From Saccoglossus kowalevskii (lineage: Eukaryota; Hemichordata; Enteropneusta; Harrimaniidae), in the NCBI RefSeq assembly GCF_000003605.2, contig NW_003123908.1:130694-170230 (forward strand): DNA of 39,537 nucleotides. The letters are read 5' to 3'. Every line of letters starts with the position of its first letter. The stretch's first letter is position 1. The translations under genes and the position numbers were made by a program. The notes under the pieces are model-generated. The model was not told the origin of the DNA. It saw nothing but the letters and a program-made list of their open reading frames with translations, and made no database searches. Of this stretch, positions 11,480 to 20,689 are shown in pieces.

Positions 11480-12130
11480 TTGAGTTACTCAATTGTAAAA
11501 TCAAACTAGCTGCCATTTTGTACATCAAAAATACTTGTTTTTGATCATTTTTTGCTTATACCTTATAACATAGTTTATTCAGTATGGAGACAATTTGTTA
11601 TTTCACATTTCAAGTTGATTTTTGTTGCGACCCAATCCAAGATAGTAAAATGACAGCCATTTTGTTTGCTAAAAATCAGCAATTTTCATTCTTTTTTGCA
11701 CAGTTTGCATTGCCTAAAGGTTTTATCATATACCTTGTTGATGTTTTTACAATTTTACCACAGCATGACTTCAAGCACACAACATAAATTTGAATGGCGC
11801 GTTTTGTTTTGATTGATGAAAGCCTGGCATGATATGGGAAATTATTGCCCCGATGTGAGGTCGCACTTCCCATAGTGTTACTGGCCAGGCATTAGGTACA
11901 AGGTATATTATAGTGTCTATACTTGATTCACAGACAATTGTGTTTTAGTTTGTATAGCAATCTAAACTGCGATAGTTGACTGGCAGCCAATTTGTCTATT
12001 TTTTGCTTATTTATCTCAAAATTAATTCTGTCCAATTAGGACCATATGTTGTACACAGACAATTATCTTCCGCTCCAATCCAAGACAACATGGAGGCTCG
12101 CACATGTTAACTTGTTTTGCAATCCAAGAA
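11480..12130 (+). repeat. Degenerate copy of the hairpin-headed repeat family
   Basis: It contains tagctgccattttg, ccaagatagtaaaatgacagccattttg and gttgactggcagccaatttg at intervals like the inner units of the 3486 and 28008 copies. It is strongly diverged and lacks the hairpin head. Short open frames here are not supported as genes. Confidence 0.4.
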
Positions 12131-12582
12131 ATTCAGTTCAAAGTGTAGAACTGGTACAAGCACTTGTACAAAAAGAAGCATAGACTAAGGGATATTACAC
12201 TCAATAGCCTGTTATCTTGGAATAATTGTGTACAAAACAAAAAATAACAACATACTATAATAGACTCTGAAATGGTAAATTGATGGCCATGACCTACAAA
12301 AATGAACTGAATCAATGCAGCTCAAGGAGCCTTCAGTGCTAAAAGCTGTGACAGCACAGTCACTTATTGTCGTTATAATATCCCGATACACATTCAAAAT
12401 ATCAGTACTTAAAAAGGAAAGTCATTGTCTTATTTACAAATTTTATAAAATGCTCGAATGAGTTTCAAGTTTTCAAAAATGGCTTAGAAATGTATAGATG
12501 ACACAAAATTAATTTGTTGGATTGTGTTGACGTAAGGAATTTGAAAGAGCGCCATCTAGTGTGGTAAGCTAAAATGATATTT

Positions 12583-12671
12583 AGCCTGTTGAGTTGCGCC
12601 CTCCGCGGTGCTCCAAACCCAATAAAGAAAGGTATGATGCCGTTCTGTCGGCGAGGGTCTACATGTCAGGC
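12583..12671 (-). mobile_element. Short GC-rich inverted-repeat element, copy 1
   Basis: Ends agcctg and tcaggc. Its core at 12594-12622 is an exact reverse complement, over 29 bases, of 18842-18870; similarity continues on both sides (gaacggcatc, gtagac, cctgaca). It is the shorter of two copies in opposite orientation. Confidence 0.6.
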
Positions 12672-13436
12672 CAGATGAGATTTGGTGACTAAGAAGACTT
12701 ACAAGTCGCACTGTACATTCTGTAGACTAATGTAATAACTTGAGAAGTGTTATACCTAAAGCTGGAGCCGATGCGCCGGGTCCCTGCAATTTTCTAAAGA
12801 TGAGTACACGAGTATAAATAATAAAGCTGCCAGATATCAGTCCAGATGAAAAATAGTTATGTTTCTGATCATTGAGTCTGTTTGAAATTGTATACACCAC
12901 AGTTTTTCGTCCGATCGCACGATTTCGTATTCCTTCATCCTTTTCTCCATGAATGTATGGAGACAGTAAGCGGGAACATTATACTTTGAAAATTCAAAAC
13001 GCTTATTCCATTGTAATGTTAAAATAAAAGCAATTTAAACAACGTGCATTGATTTTAGAAAACAAATTGGCCAGAAACATTTGCTTTTTTGCAAGCCTCT
13101 AATTACACTAAACCACTGAAAAACGAAGAAACATCTGAAAGCTTTGTGTCAGTGCAACATTTCACTTTATGCTGTTTTTCACAATCGTTCATTGCGCATG
13201 CTCATTACGTCAATATTATGTTGATGAATTCTGGACAATCCCGTTTTCGGGTAGCACATGCGCTTTGTTTGTGTAAAAATAATGCGAACATTATTTTATC
13301 ATTCTGAATACAGTTTAAGATCAAAATGTCAAATGGGCCAAAATGTTTTGTAACTGAACGCAAATTGAGATTTCCGTTGAGTAGAAGTAGATCTTCCTGT
13401 CGTACATGATTCGCCAATGCGTTATTGCATTTCATT

Positions 13437-13570
13437 TTAAAGCGCAGTGGTCGTCGCGCAGCGCGTGTTCGAATTTCATGTAAATGTAACAATGTATTTT
13501 ACATGCGTTGTATACGTCGCTATGAGTACCATATCAAACAGGACGCGGCGCGACGACCACCGTCCTTTAA
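13437..13570 (-). mobile_element. TTAA-bounded MITE, copy 2
   Basis: 134 bases between TTAA and TTAA. The inverted ends are TTAAAGCGCAGTGGTCGTCG and the complement of CGACGACCACCGTCCTTTAA. The interior is the reverse complement of the copies at 711 and 19148 (gaatttcatgtaaat, catatcaaacag). No coding capacity. Confidence 0.8.
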
Positions 13571-14220
13571 CTCTTTATACTGAAAAATCGAGCAATACTT
13601 TAATTAATAAAAAGCTGTGGTCATTGCGACACCTCGTGTTTGCAAATAACGAAATTGTATTAGGATCGATGCTTCAATGGTAAATATGGCTCACACACCT
13701 TTCAACTGAACATGCGAATTTCATAAAATTTTGCTAAGATCGTTCATATGATTGGTCCGAAGATTAAAACTTGGTGTAACCAAAATAGTCAATCTATAGG
13801 GCACCGGTTTACTGTCGCTTGTATATTGATGTTTGTTTTTTTCAAATTAAATCTAAAGATAAAGAAAATGTTTCACAGTACACAGTACTACAATATGTAC
13901 CTATCTGTGCGTAATTCATTCGGTAAAGTTCAGTTATAAAAACATATATATATATATAGACGAGAAAATGAGTCATGTATTCTTTAAATTTGGTTGGTTG
14001 TCATGGAGATACTGATTTAAGTGATACTTCATCTGTCTTCCCACTGGACAAAATATGTTTGTCACACGACACGATATGTCGTGGTTATTAATTTTTTTAA
14101 ATTATATTTATTTTGTGAATCATGTACCTTTATGTAATGAATCTCCCACCCCTCGTCTTTCCTGCTCTTTTTGTAGACTAGACATTTTCCAAATGCAATG
14201 AATATAATCCACGCACCCTT
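13571..14220. other. Intergenic, nothing recognised
   Basis: Only a (TA)n run near 13945-13958 and short unsupported open frames are visible. Confidence 0.5.
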
Positions 14221-14270
14221 CCTGTGGCCCCGTGATTTTCACCCCGGACAAAGTTAAACAATCCACACGT

Positions 14271-14292
14271 CACGTGACACCCTGTGACGTCA
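14271..14292. promoter_or_regulatory. E-box and CRE pair
   Basis: CACGTG at 14271-14276 and a full palindromic TGACGTCA at 14285-14292 lie 60-80 bases before a possible first coding exon. These match known bHLH-ZIP and CREB/ATF sites. Another full CRE occurs at 17361. Function is inferred. Confidence 0.35.
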
Positions 14293-14351
14293 TCATTTCA
14301 AAACTCTTATTTCATACATTATTATATGTGTCGTGTCGATTTATTTGGTAG

Positions 14352-14395
14352 ATGTTGATGGACGTATTCGAAGTCATTGATTCAGAAAATGAATG
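14352..14395 (+). CDS. Possible first coding exon (weak)
   Basis: An ATG at 14352 opens MLMDVFEVIDSENE and runs into a strong donor, gtatgt, at 14396 (phase 2). The CRE and E-box lie just upstream. No downstream exon could be matched, and the frame is too short to identify a family. Chance is quite possible. Confidence 0.2.
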
Positions 14396-14399
14396 GTAT

Positions 14400-15985
14400 G
14401 TGAACATTGGATGATTGTATTTATGATTTTAATATACATGTATTTTAACATTTTTATTTAATCAATTATATAATATGCCCTCACTAATACCATACATCGG
14501 TGATATTATAAATTATACATTCATGAATCACAAACAAATCTTCGCTACGTACCATGTTTTATTTGTACGATTTGTATGAATTTTACTTTCACTGATTCAT
14601 CAAAACCTATTGTACGGCGTGAATTTAATTTAACTTTATATATTTTATCTTTACTATGTATTTTTATTATTTAATGATAAAGTTAACAAACAAATAAAAA
14701 ATAAAGTATTTTTTCGTAAAATCACATGTCATCTGGTCACAACTAATTGCCCATACATACAGCATTTCAGATCAACGAGTCAAAACAAAAATTTTGAACA
14801 AATGAATTGAATGAATAAATGAATTTAGGGCCTGTTGTGCCAAAAATTATTAAAGACGGCAGGCAAACTAGGCAACCAATCCAAATGAATTTATTTTTCT
14901 CATAAGAAGATATAACATGTTTTGGTTCTACATGCAACACATTGGCACGATTGGGCCAGTCTTAGACTGGTTTATCTAGGGTTTCATTTGTGCTTGTATT
15001 CTAAAACACATCATACGTAAGTAATTTGTTCCCTGATAGAATGTTTGCTATTCTCATATGGGATACAAACACGTGTTTACAGCTAAATAAATGAGGCGTA
15101 CTGTGTATATCGTCTGGTTAATTTTAGAAGTGGGAAATTGGGCGGGACTTCGGTACGCCCTCTTTGTTAATTATTCATCTGTGCGTGCATGAATTCCAGT
15201 GACAATCAGCGTCAGTTGTTATGGAACATTTTAAAGCTCTGATTATATATTGTCTGACACGAACACGAGCAAATGACGTAGCTTTATGGGCGACCCAATT
15301 GAAATATGGGGGAGGGAGCTGAGCCTGCGGAATATTTTTCTTTGATTTCAGCGCACATCATGATTTTTTTCTTCAAAAATTTTCGGTTTCCTCGGATTTT
15401 AAATGGGTTACCATTTAATTACATATTCATGTATTGCATTTCAATAATATTCTTGGCGAATGCTGACAGCAACTGTGTGAAAACGTCACAAAAGATAGAA
15501 ATTGTAATTAATTTGTGTTGTATTTTTATACTATTATCTAATCGCCCTCGAGTTCAATACTCGATTCAGTCCGTATTCATAAACAATCGTCCTATCATTA
15601 ACTACCCAAATTTGCATAATAAATATGGCAGAGTTATTGAAAACGACGACAAATACATGTACACACGATTAAGTAATAATGTATAGTAGAAATTAAGGAT
15701 GAGACCCATATATACATTTGTCTTCTCACCTATATTTCTCATTGAACTATACGATTATACCTTTATATGCAAATTAGTCATCAAAACAATAAAATGTTTT
15801 TATTTTAGGGTGATTTGGAGCATTTTTTGTTTGTTTTCTATATGAGATAGCAAAACAATTTACAAGGAACTCCAAGTACATTCGGAAAAGTATAAAAGTA
15901 AATTTGGTTAAAAATGTCATGAACACTACGACAGAAAACCTAGAAATCATATCATATCAATTCATGTCGCATTTTTGTATAACGA
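14400..15985. other. Intergenic, no supported gene
   Basis: AT-rich sequence. A 126-codon open frame at 15306-15686 has no recognisable domain and low-complexity hydrophobic content; I do not call it. No repeat family of the window occurs here. Confidence 0.5.
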
Positions 15986-16027
15986 ATTTTTAGTTTAAAT
16001 AATGCAATCCGGGTTTAAACCAAACCA

Positions 16028-16700
16028 GGTGTATGTAAGTGGAGACCTCTATAAACCAAACCTGATATAAGTAGAAACCCATACAAACCGAACCTGATGT
16101 AAGTGGAGACCCGTATAAACCAAACCTGATGTAAGTGAAAATCCTGCATATAAAACTGAACCCAATATGAGTGGAGACACATATAAAACGAACCTGATGT
16201 AAGTGGAGACCTATATAAACCGAGCCGAATGTAAGTAGAGACCCATATAAACCGAGCCGAATGTAAAGGGAAACCTCTATAAACCGACCTGGTGTAAGTG
16301 GAGACCCATATAAACCAAACATGATGTGTGGAGACCCACAAAGCGAACCTGATGTAAGTGGGGACCTGTATAAACCGAACCTGATGTAAGTGGAGACCCA
16401 CAAACCGAACCTGATAAAAGTGGGGACCTGAATAAACCGAACCTGATGTACTAGTAAGTGGAGACCCTGCATATAAAACTGAACCCAATATGAGTGGAGA
16501 CCCATATAAACCGAGCCTGATATAAGTGGAGACCTGTATAAACCGAACCTGATGTAAGTGGAGACCCTGCATATAAAACTGAACCCAATACGAGTGGAGA
16601 CCTCGATAAACCGAACCTGATGTAAGTGGAGACCCACAAACCGAACCTGATGTAAGTGGAAACCCTAATAAACCGAACCTGATGTAAGTGGAGACCCAAC
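16028..16700. repeat. Minisatellite, 32-bp unit (30/32/36 variants)
   Basis: About 21 direct units of the form gtaagtggagacc-tataaacc-gaacctgat. Most are 32 bases; a 30-base form has cacaaacc and a 36-base form has ctgcatataaaactgaaccc (near 16135, 16460 and 16565). Recurrence of the 36-base form suggests some higher-order copying. Most units contain GTAAGT, a consensus splice donor. On the minus strand three overlapping frames of 83-262 codons stay open only because the unit lacks stops; they are not called as genes. Confidence 0.9.
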
Positions 16701-16703
16701 AAA

Positions 16704-18084
16704 CATATCCAAGGAAACCAATGTTCGAAATCTTATTGTTAATTTTACAATATAGGCTGAGCTGAACAGCTGTCTCAGTGCAACGAACACAGCTGCATAA
16801 CACAGTAAAATATTAATTATTTGCTAGGTTTCACTTTCATTCATATTTCGCTAATAGCTAAATGGGCTTGAAATTGAAACCTATTGAATATCCAATGCTA
16901 ACCACAGAATGTAATATTTCCTTCACAAAATCGGCAATTTAAAACCGAGGTAATCTACATGTAAATGAAATCCGCTGAAATCGAACTCAGTGAAAACTTC
17001 TTTCTCTCAAGCTAATTGATTTGGGGATTGTGGTCATATGTTTAATTTGGTCTGTTTTCGTGGAGACTATTTGAGATCACGTGGTTTATTGGTGCGTGAC
17101 GAACCCAATCATATGCATCATTTCATATGATAGTATATGTTACCAACCTTTCTATATAATACATGTGAAATTAAATTCATCAGTCCGCGACGCTGATGTC
17201 ACATTTATCATGTCAACACTCTGCAAACGTTTTGCCGGAATTGTCATGTTGCAGTTCGCTCGTACTTTGCAATAACCCGGAGACTCGCGTATGCTGTTGG
17301 ATAATAAGCCGATATACTATGACCAGGCAGCTGACTGTTTTCAATCAGTCATGGATTACATGACGTCATCACAGCCGATGTAACACCGCAAATAGTTCGG
17401 GCATTTGCAGACAACAACCTCAGTATGCTTAGCGCTCAAGCAAGCAACTCCGTATAATTCGAGATGAACTTTTATTTAGGGTCCAATCGTGGTTATATTG
17501 CAATTAAATTATCATAAATTTATATAAATACTTTCTTGATGTGTTGGACTGGGACCAGAAAGGCGTGTAAAGTGGAAATCAAACACGCGTGTTTTGATAG
17601 CGGCAGTTTCTTATATTCTCCCATAAAAATTGTACTCAGTCTGGTACTCCATCTAATCAGTGGCCGGTATATAATCACTAGGTATTGTCCAGGCCTAATC
17701 GCAGCAGGGCAACCCCCCCCCCCAATCATGATTTCCGAGTTGGTTACGAGTGACCGCTGCCAGATTTTTGGCTGACGTTCGTGCGAAATCAGTCACGATT
17801 CCCAATATGTACATCAGCCGAATCGCATGTTTTCCCGAACTCGGTATAACCTCCCCCGGGACCCCCGCCACGAGTGACGTGACAAAATACGGGACCAGCA
17901 AGGTCGTACATTGCTTCGGTAATGGGCAATAATTAAATTGCATTTTAAATCGTCATTAAAACTAATAAAAACATTGGATAATTTGCCAGCTGTTTAGACA
18001 GCTAAAACAGGGGTTTGAATTAGTTTCTGGGCATAAGTTGACCCTGCTATCTTTATAACACTGTTACCTGTTTATGTAGCCCTG
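16704..18084. other. Intergenic, moderately CpG-rich, no gene
   Basis: It holds a palindromic CRE (TGACGTCA, 17361-17368) and a C-run at 17706-17716. Short open frames on both strands of 17520-17943 overlap one another and show no family. Confidence 0.45.
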
Positions 18085-18336
18085 NNNNNNNNNNNNNNNN
18101 NNNNNNNNNNNNNNNNNNNNNNNNNNNNNNNNNNNNNNNNNNNNNNNNNNNNNNNNNNNNNNNNNNNNNNNNNNNNNNNNNNNNNNNNNNNNNNNNNNNN
18201 NNNNNNNNNNNNNNNNNNNNNNNNNNNNNNNNNNNNNNNNNNNNNNNNNNNNNNNNNNNNNNNNNNNNNNNNNNNNNNNNNNNNNNNNNNNNNNNNNNNN
18301 NNNNNNNNNNNNNNNNNNNNNNNNNNNNNNNNNNNN
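18085..18336. other. Assembly gap (252 N)
   Basis: A run of N. The last bases before it, gtagccctg, are the reverse complement of cagggctac at 18424-18432. acgcagggct occurs twice, 60 bases apart, after it (18361 and 18421). A tandem or inverted repeat probably broke the assembly. Open frames across it are artefacts. Confidence 0.98.
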
Positions 18337-18613
18337 CTCCCGGACTTTGTCTATGGAGGTACGCAGGGCTGTGGTGGGGACATCCATCAACCGAACGCGT
18401 CCTCGTACACACTGCACTGTACGCAGGGCTACTGTTTATGATGTTACAGGTCAGGCGGTTGGCAAGGGTCGGCGCATTGACATAAATGAGCGTTGTAAGC
18501 AGCTGGAAGTCCCAGGAAGACTAATTGGAGTTATTTATGGACGACAGCTAAAATATTACTCATTTTAATTTGCTTATTTTATGAAATGCCTAATGTTTTT
18601 CGCAGCCCTCCTT

Positions 18614-19015
18614 AGACCACTTTCCCGGAAGTAGTGAGACTGGGATGCAGAAATGCAATGTACGCCTGCTCTGTAATGGCGGAAAATATGTCAGTGTGTT
18701 AATATTCTATAGAAGGAAATCGGTTAGCCTGACAGGTAGACGTGAGTGGCGCCGACGAACAAAATAACCGACAGCGAAACCAAGCGAGCTACAGAACTGC
18801 AGCTACCACGCCAGCCGAACGGCATCTGATCCTACTGTGTGTTGGGTTTGGAGCACCGCGGAGGGCGCAATACACGCGCCCCTATCAGGCTAGACGTCCG
18901 AGTCGGTTGGCACACACAGAAGCGCAATATCACACGTGCAATTTTACGTCACACCTCGAAAAGGTATGAGCGCGCATGCAATACGCCGCATCTCCGACTT
19001 CCGGGAAAGTTGTCT
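18614..19015. mobile_element. DNA-transposon-like element with 25-bp inverted ends
   Basis: The left end agaccactttcccggaagt at 18614 pairs with the right end acttccgggaaagttgtct finishing at 19015, with few mismatches over about 25 bases. The 400-base interior is GC- and CpG-richer than its surroundings and contains a second inverted-repeat element at 18726-18892. No transposase frame is recognisable. Confidence 0.65.
18726..18892 (+). mobile_element. Short GC-rich inverted-repeat element, copy 2 (nested)
   Basis: Ends agcctgacagg and atcaggcta. It shares a 29-base exact core (18842-18870) with the reverse complement of 12594-12622, plus looser similarity across most of its length. It is about 80 bases longer than copy 1. 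Confidence 0.6.
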
Positions 19016-19147
19016 ATTACTAGTAAATCGTGAACAACTCGTAAATCCGACGTTGCTGGCAATATATGCTTGTGCCACCATTGATCCGACGTACAAAAAA
19101 AGCTGAATGTTGGAAAGGTCCTTACTACATTCAGCATTGCATAAAGT

Positions 19148-19280
19148 TTAAAGGGCGGCAGTCGTCGTGCCGCGTTCTGTTCGATATGGGACTCATGGCA
19201 ACGTATACAACGCCTGTAAAATACATTGTTTATTTACATAAAATTCGAACACGCGCTGCGCGACGACCACCGCGCTTTAA
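19148..19280 (+). mobile_element. TTAA-bounded MITE, copy 3
   Basis: 133 bases from TTAAAGGGCGGCAGTCGTCG to CGACGACCACCGCGCTTTAA. The interior (ttcgatatgggactcatg, tgtaaaatacattg, attcgaacacgcg) matches the copies at 711 (same strand) and 13437 (opposite). It is the best preserved of the three. Confidence 0.82.
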
Positions 19281-19934
19281 TTGATGAAAATAACACTTCA
19301 AAATGACCAATAATATCGCTGTTCGGGCCTCATAAACGTGTCATGGGACAACATCCCTCCCGTATAAAATGTATTGTTGGGGGAAATTATAAGCACAATT
19401 GCATTGGAAAACATCGCATAAATCTCTTATTAATTCTTTCATATGTGTTCACGTGACTTTGAACTCAAACACACACTCCGTGATCACACTTGCATCCCAG
19501 GGTAAGGTCAGGTGTACTCGGAGACGGACTGACAGGGTTGCGACGTCAGAGGTGCAATGAACCACAGTGACTCTTGATATGTGAAAACTGTTTAATACGA
19601 TTACAATACAGTCATATTATATCATTACAATAACAGTATAAAATACCTTAGTTTGTTAAGGCCAAGAGTTGTTGATTTCCACCCCTCACTTTCAATTATT
19701 CAATCTGCGTGACGAAAACAAAACAGATGCGTACAGTGGGGTACAGTGTAGATTGAATAGAGCTTTTTTTTCAAGTATGTGATAATTTGCAGTTGTTAAG
19801 CGCTAGGTGCGAATGCGTTTGTTATTTAGTTTCGCATGAATACTAATTAATTTGTTTTTGTCTCCACTCATTAATTCCAGAACAGTTTCATGAGAATTGA
19901 ATTGTAAACGTCAACCGTGATTATAATTTCTCAC

Positions 19935-20243
19935 CCCTTTCACTGTAATGGTTTCGGTCGCTATTTGAACTCTGACCTGCAGGTTGTTCGAGACAGTCGT
20001 ATTCTTCCGACGTAAAAACTGTCGGGACGCCATTTCTTCGACATTCACATCATTGAATCGGAACTGTTTCCAGGAAAACCGCTCTTGGACTCTAGGGTTT
20101 TCTGCATGTAAGCAATTGGACACGTCTCTGGACTCGAATGGAGGTTTTTTAGGATTATTTTTGCTGCGGATGTGTCCATGTTTGTATGTTACCCGTCCAC
20201 TGGAGCCATGTGCCTCGGAGCAGAAATATATCTGGCCTAACAA
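19935..20243 (-). CDS. Possible minus-strand exon, unrecognised (weak)
   Basis: Read leftward, a 110-codon frame opens MLGQIYFCSEAHGSSG and crosses a strong donor, GTGAGA, whose GT is at 19934-19933. A cut there gives a 103-codon exon. It would be head-to-head with the TATA-driven gene starting near 20490. The product is basic, has no recognisable domain, and an equally long frame exists on the other strand, so coding is uncertain. Confidence 0.18.
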
Positions 20244-20463
20244 TCGTAAACAGACGAGACCAGTATAAATTGTTTTTTCCCCACCAATTCACTTCATAAA
20301 CTACCGTTGTGTGGACTTGTGGAACAAAGTCGACCTAAACATCAAATATATTACCTAACGGTGATAGGCAGTGTTTCACGTTGTGTAATCAGTATCGTAA
20401 ATGTTCACATCGTTCGTGACTGGATTGCGAATAATGTTAGTCTGCTAGCCAACGGCAACCGCG

Positions 20464-20471
20464 TATAAATA
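20464..20471 (+). promoter_or_regulatory. TATA box of the small two-exon gene
   Basis: TATAAATA in a locally GC-richer context. Transcription would be expected about 25-35 bases downstream, near 20490-20505. That leaves a 5' UTR of some 190 bases before the ATG at 20690. Confidence 0.55.
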
Positions 20472-20527
20472 TCCTGCTGGACTGAGTCGACATCGGTTTT
20501 ATTACACCTACGTTATCTCCATTTTCA

Positions 20528-20545
20528 ATGCATTCCGATATTTGA
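20528..20545 (+). promoter_or_regulatory. Five-codon upstream ORF
   Basis: ATG CAT TCC GAT ATT TGA is the only ATG between the predicted start of transcription and the main ATG at 20690. If transcribed, it could reduce translation of the main frame. Confidence 0.35.
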
Positions 20546-20689
20546 GGCTGTGTGTTGGTCGCAGTGATCAACGGCACTATTGTGGCAACATTGCCGTTGC
20601 CCTGACCCTGACTTAAACGGCGTGTTTTTGTTCAAGGCTACTCTGAAGTCTGGTCGATCAATCGTAAAAACAACGTCAACGTCGTTAAG

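Noticed and set aside
15306-15686. 126-codon plus-strand frame
   Set aside because: Hydrophobic, phenylalanine- and isoleucine-rich, as expected from AT-rich non-coding DNA; no family recognised.
16028-16700. CRISPR array
   Set aside because: Units are contiguous with no unique spacers, and the genome is eukaryotic.
15990-16803. Minus-strand frames of 215, 262 and 83 codons, apparently a repeat protein
   Set aside because: They are three frames of the same 32-bp minisatellite; openness in several frames at once shows the unit lacks stops, not selection for coding.
18053-18417. Minus-strand frames of 117-119 codons
   Set aside because: They run through the N gap and are artefacts.
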